From the NCBI GenBank assembly GCA_914767715.1, contig OU612065.1:25980001-26044000 (forward strand): DNA of 64,000 nucleotides, given 5' to 3'. A program made the position numbers and the translations under genes. Of this stretch, positions 47,501-59,500 are shown piece after piece (position 1 is the stretch's first letter; each line of letters begins with the position of its first letter). Source of the stretch: Membranipora membranacea. Its lineage: Eukaryota; Bryozoa; Gymnolaemata; Cheilostomatida; Membraniporidae. The notes under the pieces are model-generated. The model saw only the letters and a program-made list of their open reading frames with translations, searched no databases and had not been told where the DNA came from.

Positions 47501-50500
47501 TTGCCTAAATGATCTTCAACGTTGTCATAATTGTGTTTTGTGACACTTCACACATCAGTTTATCAAGCTGTCAACCATCGGATGCTGTTAAAGTTTTCCA
47601 CCAGGGGAATATCTCATTGCAATAAATATATCTGTGATTTGACTCCCTGCAAGAGTCAAGTTGAGTGTCATGGAAAAGCTTTAGATAGGTAACTCTGTTA
47701 TTGAAAATGTGTCGTGTAACAAATTGTACTTTTGTGGCATGTTACAATGTTGGGTCACCAAGTGATTTGTTCCAAGTAAAATGTATACATCTTTTCTCGT
47801 CAGGCCACGGACCTCGGTATTCTAGATACCGCTCAGGGTTCGTACATCAACATCGACACAGGAGCGTCGATTAGTATGAACGAAGCTATAGAGAAGGGAT
47901 TAGTACTAGTAGAGAGAGGAATGATGAAGAGAGACGAGCGTGACAGAAAAGTCTCCAGTCTACACATCGATGAGGAGGAAGAAGAGGTAGGTCTTGTCTC
48001 CCCCGATTGTTTCACTCGTTACTGGTAACAACTTCGTGAAGCGTGACGGCTTCAGTAGATCTTTGGGATCTGTTGTATCAATCATTTAGAGTAACTCTTT
48101 GGCTGCACTGCAGTGCAGGCATCGTACACGTCCACCCTACCCTACCCCAGCTCTTCCCCACTCAATCATCCCAAATGCTGACTTTGGTGTCAAGATGAAG
48201 GGATAAAATGGAGAAAATGTTAGGATTATTTATATCACTGATGCTTGTGTTATGAAGGTTTTGATTATCTGCAAGCGTTCCATAAGTTTGAGTAAGTCGT
48301 TCAGTTCAGATCCCATGGGTTACTTCAACTTGACTATTACAGATTTGTTCATAAGGCGCTATGAACTTTTGTAAAAAGTACTCTTCGTTATCATACAGCG
48401 CATTAGCTTTATGATTTGCAGTAATGCATTATCGTAGGTAGGGCTGTTGGGGACTGCATTTATTGGGTCAATTGAAGTTCAAGTAATACTGAAAACAATG
48501 ATCACAATGTAGGTCTATACAGTCTTACAACTGGGTTATAACATCAGCGTTGATCAATAGGCGATACGCTTGGCTTATATTCAATTGAAAAAAACACATC
48601 CCATAACTTTTTACATGCCTTTTATCTTCCCAGTTTTAAGGTTTCATATTTCCCTAGGATGTTTCTTTTCTAATTGATAATAATCGTCTGAGACTTGTTT
48701 TATTGTTGATTCATGATCACTTTCCTAAACCAGGGTATGATAGCTTCCGATTGTACTGATTATTATGTAACATTAGTCAAGGGAGCTGTTCGTTGTTAGC
48801 CATTTTCTGACTGTGATGCCACAGCAGAAGGGTATGCACTCATCTAACATAGGGGGGTTCACTCCAATAACCAATGTAGATTCATACATTCATACATTCG
48901 CAGTATCTCGGAATTTATGGCATCATTGTACATCTCAATTCATTAGAAAGGCAATATAAACAAAGATTCACGTTTGTGTTTTACTAATTACCTCTCCTAC
49001 TACCTTATTTTAGCTTCAGATCTATCTCACTTTTGGCTCACAAGTTGAATTTGCACTCACAATCCTCTAGGGTCCTTGGCTATTCCTGGATAGCAGGCTA
49101 TGTGTATTACTCAAGTTTAAAGTCTATTTGGCATAATTAATAGCTGTTCGCAGTAATTAAGCCATCCCATAGCAGCTCACTATGGTCTGCTGTGCTGCTA
49201 GGTATGATTTATATGAATACAAGTCAGCACCGGCAGCTTGGCTAGTTATGAATCTCCACCCTTGCATTGTAAAACCCGTTGGGCAATAATTAAATCTGGT
49301 CGAATCATAATCATGGAAAATATCTGTAAAAAATGGTAAATATAACCAGATCGCTGTTGGTGTTGATTGTTGAGTAAGTTAGAGAGGTTTTGTAATCGCT
49401 GCCATGATTTGCCCACACACGGTGTTTAAATTCCTTACTGATGAGTATATGATGATGTTGGAATATTGAACAATGATATGGTATTAACCTTTTTGAAATA
49501 ATCGAGTTAGTTTTTTACCTCCGGAGTATTGCGATGAAGTACATGGCTATACTAGGAAGTTTATCTTTTTTTATCTGCTTCAAGGAGGTCAATATATCAA
49601 TATGTTGTAGTTTGGTTGATTTTGGTAATGAACCACAACATAACAAGTCATAAACGTATGATGACCAACCTTGCTGGAGCCAGATTTTTCATAAGTAAAT
49701 CGTCACGGTTTGTTGCGGGCTGAATCCGACCATAATCTTGAATGGAGGTAGACCCACTTTTACTGCTCTTTAAATATGTGTAGTTACATTGAGTTGTCCT
49801 TGAAGTTGTGTTTTTGTTGCGCCTCATCATTCCCTGTCAAGAGTCACACTGATCACGTGATATAATATTGCAGTATATCTCAGATCGATAGAGAGTGAAC
49901 AAATTCACTTTGCATGAGTATCATCACTAGGAATTCAGTCTGACAACCTGAGTTTAATTTTACTCGTACTAAATTGACTCTAACAATCAGAGATACACAT
50001 GATCATAGTGTAGTCTCGATATCAGTATGGTCAAGAGACTTTGTACTCATAGAACATCAAACCCTGCTGTACTGCACTTGCATTTTTTAGGCACATGTTA
50101 TTACCGCATAAATAAGCTGATTGTTACTTTAAATACCGCTTGTTGTAGGTATGGACAGTCGTAGAAGAAGTAAAAACAGAGACTAAGAAATGGGTGATTA
50201 CCTCGGTGGTTGACCCGAGGACAAGTCAGAAGATATCGTTTGATGATGCGTTACTGGAGAGAATCCTCGACCAGGAGAACGGTAAATACTGTAACCCAGA
50301 ATCTGGAGCTGAGATGAGCATCGGCCAGGCTATTGAGAAGAATCTCATACAGGTACTGTTATATCTATATATGAAAAAGGTCATGGAGAACTAATCTAAC
50401 ATGACTTGGTGTTCGTTGCAATAGGTAACTAGGCTTGTCACGCCGCTACTTTTTTTGTTTTTTGGGGTAACAAAACAAACAAATAAGCCGCTTGACAAGG

Positions 50501-53500
50501 TTAGTAGGTAACTATTTTGATTTAGACATAAAAGTGAAAAATCTGTGGCTTGAAAGTACTGCCCTTTTGCACTCTTGCTAAGTAAAGTATTCTGATGCAT
50601 TATCCATGGGAGGTTGCACCCTATGCGATATTTCTGACAGCACTTTACCAGGAAATATCCGATCACTAGCCATAGTCATTAACTGTTCAATACCATATAA
50701 ATATGTATATAAAACTTCGTTTTGACATAGTGTTTTGTCATTGACATGACCCCTAAATCGCATGGTTGTGTGCCGCTTTTTTGCATGAAGTCTTTCATTT
50801 TCTTTTACAACCCGTGATGTTTGTCTCTTTGCTTGCATTGTACAGGGCAGTGTTGAGAGCACATTTGAAACTCTGGTATGATAGATGTTGATTGTCTCCT
50901 ACATATTCTGTTAATTTTTAAATTTTAAATAATTTAAAATTTTGCTAGCATCATTCTCCCGCAACTGCTACCTGCATGGACAAGATATCTTCAGTTATTG
51001 CCTTTAAAGTTGCATGAAAGCTTGAGCCAAGATGCTAAGCATTGATACGAAGCTCGAAGCTTGACACGAAGCTAAACATTTTGAATAGAAGATAACATTT
51101 TGCAGCAGCCGTATCGTTCAGTTGCACTTTTCATGTCTAGTTTAGTGTGCTCAGACCAATATTTCCATTGTGTGGTTTACATAACCTTTTCTAAATTCAA
51201 CAAAGTTTATCTGTCAGATTGCACATTCATACAGTAGTTGCAAAGATGAAGATCGCCAGCGATAGGTCTTTACCTCTGCCGATATTGAAGTAAAATATTA
51301 TTGTGTTATGATGACCTTTCTGGTGTGATATTTTATAATTGCACAAATCATTGATTTTTTATATGCCCTGCACAAGCTCAGGGCTGTCATAGCTGCTAGA
51401 GTAGGTTATATCTGCTCATAAATAAGTAAATGAGTATTTTATCGTGGTCGGAGAACTTATGATTTTGAGATTACCTTTCAAAGGTAGCGCTGCATATTCT
51501 TATAATGATCAGTCCTCAAATTCAAGCAGGAGTTGTTTGACCACTGACTGTGATCAGACAATTTTGAATGATCCAGTACTTTATGCAAGCAATTAGGTCA
51601 TCTGGCCGACTTTTACATCCCAATACTTTAAATTGTGAAGCTAATTTAGCTGCATTATAATTATAGTTGCAATCATTTAATTGTTGCACGCAAATTTCTG
51701 CATATTCGCTATGGCTAGGACACAGTCCTAAACCCGATCGAAACTGTTCAAATTACTGAATTATTGAATATCCATGACTTGTGATTAATACTCAATCTAT
51801 CTATATTCAGGGTGAGCTTGTCTCAGTCAATCTTGATGAAGAAGAATACTCATCATTTCAAGCCTCAGCAGACAATGTGGAACATGTCAGGGATCCCCGC
51901 ACCCACAAAATAATTACCTACGACGCTGCTATCAAACTAGGACTAATCAACAAAGATGCTAAGACTTTCCATAACCCCATCACCGACCAGCAAATGAGTT
52001 TTCAGGAGGCTTCTGAGAAAGGATTCATTAAACGAAGGGTATGTGCTCTACATTCAGTCTAGGCAATGTTTGCACTAATCTGATTGGATTGGATCAGACC
52101 AAATACATTGGCTACGTTCAGTCTGTCACCAAAGCATTAACTATCACTACACATACCTGTCAATTAGGTTTTGGAAGATAGGTATTTCCATAGAGTTGTA
52201 ACTCTATGGGTATTTCGGTGTAGATCAGCAAATTTATCAGATATCACACTGTAAGTGCCCTGCACTGAGTATAGAACTCTATTTTCAAATATTTGAACAT
52301 TACAGACACCTGTTAAATCAACTGGCAAATCCATGGAGAGAGAAATCAAGCCTAAGGCAGCTAATGCAGTTGAGGCGCATAAAGAGAAGTTCCATACTAA
52401 GAGGAATGTATTTGAGGAGGCCATGCAGCGAGGTGGTTCTTCAGACTATCACTCACATTCTGGGGGTGGAATGTTTGACGAGTCTTTCAGAGTTGAGGAA
52501 ACTAAGACTATGGAGACTGATTATGTGGATAGCGGATGGCCTAGCCGACCTGTCGTGCCAGACAGACCTCTTGTCAATGAGTGAGTAGGCACACTGATAT
52601 ACATGTACTATATGATGTATTTATATAGCCACTATGGCTGACTTTGCTTGAGCCATTTTCAGACCAGGTCTTGTCATATCAACATGGGAGGGAAATGGTG
52701 AACAAGTTTATTAATCACAGTACAGTAACTGAATTATTGATAAACCTAAAGACTTTAGGAAGACACCCATTGTTTCATTTTCCTTGCACTATAGATGTTT
52801 GGAGTTGTGTCCCCATTTTTTATGTTATCGCTTGCCGCTTTGGCTTCTATAATTTCATCGTTAGCTGTAGCCACTACTGTTATTTTATTCAAAAAGCGTG
52901 TGAACCATTTCTGATCGTCTAACACCACACTAACCTTCAAAAATACTGAAAAGCAATCTGTCAAAATCGGTTTACACAAAACATTTATAGCAGCAACAGT
53001 TGTTAGAACGAGCATAAGCCAAACTCATCATAAGTGATGAAATAGTTTGCTGTTGTTTAGTGAAATTATTTCCATTATTAGCCCTAGAATCTGCTCGATG
53101 AAGGCAGGAGCGTTGAAACATGCCCAATATGTTCTCCACACCCGATAACACCAGAATCTTAGGCTGTTAGAGATAATCATCTTAGTTGGATGCGTAACTT
53201 TACTAATTAACGGTGGATGATGTGAATAATATTATAATATAAGTGTACTGACCCTGTTAATGTACACAATAGAAACCAGCTGGGTTGGGTCTACTCTATC
53301 TGTGTATAAACTTCAACTATGTTATAGAAATTGAGTAATTCGGTTCCTTCAGTCTTAAGAACAACTACATTTTAGTAGATATTTTACTGAACCTCAGCTT
53401 TTCTCGCACACTGTATCGCAACTTACTTTGTTGTGGGACTTCAGTTTTAGCACGAGAGCCTCCGATATGTCAGCTATGTCATATCGTCGACCTGCGATTG

Positions 53501-56500
53501 AGTAAGTCTTGTAGTAGTCTGAGTTCTAGTCCTGCACTACCCACCCTGTGTAGTTTGTAGCAAGGTGCTCACAGCGATTCGCACAGCTTATATAGTTTAG
53601 TGTGTAGTGATGACAGCTGACTTCTTTGTAGTGTCTAAATGTAGCATGTACCCAAATCTTTCTTAGTCTACAATATATGTCTTGAATTTCTCTCAATTCA
53701 AAGTCTTTGAGATTGGGGCTAGACCAAGTTTGGTCCATTTGCCTGCATTCCGAGTTGCTCCCGATCACTGGTCACGGGCAGGGAGCAACAGGTGACCAGT
53801 GGAAGGGAGCAACAGGAATGCAGGCAATTGGATTAAACTTGTTTTAGATTGGGGCATACCTGATTTGCATGCTGATTCACATTGTCTTATTGTTATTATG
53901 TATGCCTTAGCTATCTGGGAAAGAAATGCTATTATGATATTGAGAGGTTAAAGCTTCTTTACCTGACCCCTCAATATGTGTAATCACTCTCAATTTTCTA
54001 GCAAAACTACACTTACTGTATTTCTAAACATCCGAGTTTCATGATTTTATTTCAAATGTTCTGTATCTACTTTCGTTATTGCATGTTGATAAAATTTTGC
54101 CCATTTTAGCTCACGGTTGCTGAGTCGGGTGGATGAGGTATTAGATAGAGCTAAGTTATACACTAACGAGTCTGTGATATCAAGCACTGAGACACACATG
54201 TCAGGATATACGACAGACTGGCAGAATGAGAGAGTATATAACCTCAGAACTGGGGAGGAACTCAGTCTAGAAGAGGGAGTAGAGAAGGGAATACTCGACG
54301 CTAAACAGGTGATTATATTATTTTTCAAGATAGGGGATAGGCTATAGGTAAAACTTAAAGTATAAGCTTATTGCATTTATATGTTTATGAACTAAAGAAA
54401 CAAAATGGTTCTGGGAGGAGTTTGGCACTGAGGTAATTCATGTTCAGAAAACAATTTGATTCCCATGCATAAGAACTGAGCACTGGAAAACACACAAACC
54501 CAGAAAAACTGAGAAAAGTATGGTATTATCAGTGATTGTTAGTTGTTGTTTTCTTATACATATGGTCCTGTTTGCCAAAAACTGCTAATTGCCTTGTAAT
54601 TACTAATTATAAGATATCAAAATTCTGTTAATGCCCATATGAGAAGGCAATGACTTAATGAAGCCAAGTTTTACCCTACATGTTCTATCATCAATATCAA
54701 GTAACTCAATCTGGCGATTATTTCTCCGTATTAATGGTACTTGGCATTGGCTTAGATTCTTGATGTCTCTTGATCGGTAACCTTGGATATGGTAATTGTC
54801 ACAACCAGCTTCCACCTACATTGTCAGCATGCACGGTTGTCAAGCACTAACCAACCATTGACAAAATCTCTTAATGTACCGATTAGGGACATCAGTTTAT
54901 AAAAACTATAGGTGGAATGTTGCTAAGGCTGTCTATGATGTTTCTTATTAGTTATAATAGACAGCCTTAGATGGTTTTATCTGATTCCGCTGTCTGTCCA
55001 AAGGAAAATTATATTTATGAAATCATTTGAAGGTGAAACTCATGAGAGATTACAAGAAAAGCCGTAATCCAAGCAAGCTATCAACGGAAACTTTCTCCGC
55101 TTCACAAACTACAACCTCTCAGGCAGGAAACAAGATGGCCTCCTATGGATCACCTAACGGTCACCACTCGGGGGAGGATATGATACGCCCTGCGCACAAC
55201 GCTCATACACAGTTCAGTGTGAATTCATCGGGCAGCCGAGGATCTTCTGTAAACAGAGATAATACTGCTCGGAGCTCCTCCACTGCTAGAAGCTCCTCCG
55301 CTGCTAGAAGCTCCTCCGCTGCTAGAAGCTCCTCCGCAACCAGAGATAACACTTCTATGATTGTTCAAGTCTCACAGGTACAGTACACACATATTTTCTC
55401 CCAACTGATTATCATTTCTGTCCATATCTATAAATATTTTTCTTTCTTTTTTGTTTTGTTTATGAGGTCAAAAAGTTGTTATTTTCCTTTGTTTATGACA
55501 TACTTATGCATATGAAAACCTCAATAAAAACATTATAATAAAAAAAAAAAATAATAATAAAAAAAAATATTTAACTCACAATCCAAGTTTTAACTCAGCT
55601 AAAATGATGGCTGGTATCAGAAAGCATATATGTTTGTTCGCTGGCAGATTCTTCAAATACCAGTTCTTGCTGCGATTCAATCGGAAACATTTTGGAAAAA
55701 ATTCTTGAGAATTTGAGCTTGGCATTTTATTAAGGAATTTGAATGGCATCCGTTTTCATAATATGAGTGGGCTGGTAGCAAAAGGTGCAGCCACATCAGA
55801 TTCAGTGTCTAAATTTTACTGCAAATTTATCTAAGATATTTCCATAGAGCTGATCGTTATCTGTCGCTGTTGAAATGTTCTATTAATAGATCTATCATCC
55901 GAGAGTAAGTTGCATTGTCTCTGTCCAACAAGATTTTATGGGCTGTCCACTCCACAGTGCTGTTCATATATACCTTTTGCTTCATATCAACCCAAAGTCT
56001 AGAATATACCAGCACTCACTTCTTACTTTCCCTTGGTCAATGAAAAAAATAATGGCTTGCAACCACTAAGTCTTGCATCAACCTGGGAATCTGCCACAAA
56101 CAGATGCATGTTCAGCGTATATCAACCGGAACAGCTGCATGTGATGTGTTTGTTAAAATCCTTCTTTCTAACAGTATATCATAATCAGTTTTGGTTTCTT
56201 GCAGACCCAGCAATCTCAATCACGTATTGGACCTCTGTCATATATGAATGCAGTGAAGCTCGGATTATTTAATATTAAGACTGGTAAATACAGAGACCCT
56301 GTCAGCGGGCTGACTCTGGGAATACAAGATGCTGTCTCCCGAGGATTTATACAAGCTAACGGAGATGCACTCACAAACCTCAACACTGGTATGTGAAGCT
56401 TTTTATAAACTTAGGATTAATTAATCTGAATCCTCATATAGTTCCACATGGTAGCTATACTGTCATACTCTTGGCAACCCCAATCACATAAAAAGTCTAG

Positions 56501-59500
56501 TGCTGTATGGGCAGGCTAGTTTTATGAATAAATGTGAATAATATTTAGGTACTTGGTCCAATCAAGTAGTTGTCTATAACTCCTTGGTCCGATCCAACTA
56601 TCGGTTTTCAGTGCCCATTCAGAACAGCATAACCTTTTGTTATTTTTTTGTTTCATCAAGAAGTAAGACTTGGTTCCTGATCATTTGCCAATGATATCAC
56701 AGCTTAAAACCTTTCATTTGTTGATTAACAGATTTGTAATGAGCTTTCTCACCAGGGTACTGGCTATCTTCAGTTGATCATTTCTTCTTAGTATGGTATC
56801 TTAATTTGTATCTGAGAATACAGGATATCTATATTGGCGTGGGAGATCTTTCCAGTGATATAATATCTGACACTGTCAGATGTACGTTATGTTTTGTGGT
56901 AAACACATTTCACATGTTCTCCAGCAAAGCAGTGCTCTAATTGATATGACTATGAGTGTAGCTGCACTGCATAGGTCTGGGGCACCTGCACTGTTGGCTG
57001 TCAGTGCGGTGTGTCATTGGTGGGCGGAGCCATCTCATTGGCTGCAGAGCCTGATTATACTTGCTCAACCATTGACTTGATAATTATCAAGTCTATGGTC
57101 TCAAACCTAATGATAACCCTCCACAAAATGTAGTCTCGTACAATAACATAAATTTATCTGAATCTGCTTTCATAGTGTATCTAAACTGTGCATTTCTTGT
57201 GTCAGCCATCCTAATAACTGATGGGTTTTTTTTCTCATCAGGAACTCCAATCAGTCTTGCTGACTCCATACAGAGAAATCTTATCGACTCCGATACTGGA
57301 AAGATATTCGAGAGTAAATTAAAGCAGCTGAATATTGCGGTACCCAATCAGTTCATGTCATCCAGGAGTGCGAGGAACGCGCCAATCAACTTTGAGGATG
57401 CTCTCAAGGTATGAACCCATTTTAATTAACTATTTTTAGGATAATGGTGTTGGACCAGGGAGTTTGGTACATATGGAGTTTGCGGTTTCGAAATTGACCA
57501 ATCAGAATTCAGTTTACCTAAACCAATGTGTCCCTAACTTGCTGGTTGGAGAGGTTGAGTGTTTGAAGTTGTCTCCAGTTTTTTTGTACATTGTTACGGG
57601 CAGTTGCAGTAATTATACAATTATCATGATTGCATAATGATAAACATTCCAATTACAATGTATATTGTTTATGCATTGAAAATTGTATGTGAGTAGTATA
57701 CCAGGGCAGCTATGCACACTGTGTATGTCCAGGGAGGTATTTTTATTTGTATATAACTTTCCAGGTAGCTAACTTCCTGATTATAAGATAATAGAGTTCA
57801 CAGCAGCCATCAAAGGTCAAGTAGCTGTTTCATACATTAGGAGTCGTGTATTTTGTAAAATTAAGAGGGCAACTCTCAATTGTTTCCAAATTTAATTTAT
57901 ATACTGTAACCAAAAATTAAAGATTGTCTTAAATATTCAATGTGTTTTCCTCATACAGGTGGGTCTTTTGAATCCATATACAGGAGAGTTTCAGCACCCA
58001 CAGTCTGATGAGACAAGTACATTAGGGGACGCTGTGACACAGCAGTATATAGCCGGTAAATCTGTGATCCTACAGGATCCTACCTCAGGGATGAGATACT
58101 ATCTGGATGATGCTCTTAAAAAGAGAATTATCAATCCCTCAAACGGTGAGCGAATCAATCTCTTGGAACAAACATTTGATGAGTATGTAACAGTGCAGCC
58201 GCGCTTTTACAAGGCTGGAACTAGAACACATACTCATCGAGACGGAAAATGTTTCCACCAACTTATCAGTCGAAAGTTATAACATTATCAGCACACTTGA
58301 CTCTAGACAGAGTCACTCGCTGAAGCTCCAAGTGATACTTAAGATTTGTTCCTTCGTGTGGACCTGGCCTGGCAACTTAGCTTGGTAATAATCTGTTGTT
58401 TTCTTGACGGTTCACGGATTTATTTTACGATTCCCAGGTGACATAATGGATGCTAACAAACGAGAGAAGGTGATGTCACTTTATGAAGCTCTGAAGACTA
58501 AGTTATTTGAGAGCGTATATGACCCCTTCGATAGCTCACTGCTGGATCCTAACAATGGTTCCAGAATTGATGTTAACCAAGCTGTGAAGAGATCACAACT
58601 CGGACACAACACCTGTTTAGTGTATGATACTGTTAAAAACAGACAGGTGAGTAGAATAAAATCCTTATAGCTGAAAAATGTGCATGGCGTAAGTTGAATG
58701 GAAAATTATCGAACAATTGAATTTGTATCCGTGTTTAGTGTTGTGAATGTACTCTTCTGCCTGACAGCATTCTCAGTTTGAGTATAGTTGTTGCTTAGTT
58801 TGTTGCCTGGATATAAAATTGAAATGGTTCTAAATCAATGAGCCATTTTTGCAAGAGCATTATCACTTTTGAAAACAGTGATTTCATTGATTTTCCGGTA
58901 CAGACGCATATATGTATGAAAATATACCTTAGTGGGTATAGATGGAACCAACTATTACCTTTCTGTTTTCAGGTACCGTTCGATGAGGCTGTTGATGATG
59001 ATATTGTTGATAGACAGATGGCCATGTATAATGATAAGAAGGGAGGAAGACGACTTGTATGTAAAACTGCAGCAGAGATGGGACTTATTGAGCCTATCGG
59101 TGCACCTGTACTTAACAAGATGAGAGTCTTGGAGTCAATCAGTAAACTATACGGCCACGCTGGTGACAGGTGGGTCAACTATTTCTGCACCATATATTAG
59201 CAAACCAACTTCCACTGTACATATACATTTTAGGAGGTCAAATTAGTTTATTTGCCTCGTGTTTTTACTCAAATGAGAAGGTAACATAAAAAAAGGCAAC
59301 TCCAAATAACTGAACTTATTGATCACTGATTACTGATTAGCAGCCTTGGAACTCTTTACTATCATCAGCCATCACAAATTCGGATACATTTTCAACGCTA
59401 AGCTTCCATATCAAATCCTAACGCTCAAAATATAGAAGGTTATAGTTGAAGATTTTATACTGACCAATTATAATGGGCTTTACACTGACCAATTATAATA

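Noticed and set aside
54923-54970. 14-bp inverted repeat CTAAGGCTGTCTAT as a transposon
   Set aside because: No target duplication and no second copy; kept only as a simple hairpin.
57062-57105. Fourth CATAGA-type insertion (57,070-57,097)
   Set aside because: The arms fit with one mismatch (CATTGAC against CATAGAC), but the flanks (TGCTCAAC, GTCTCAAA) do not form an exact duplication, so it is not counted with the other three.
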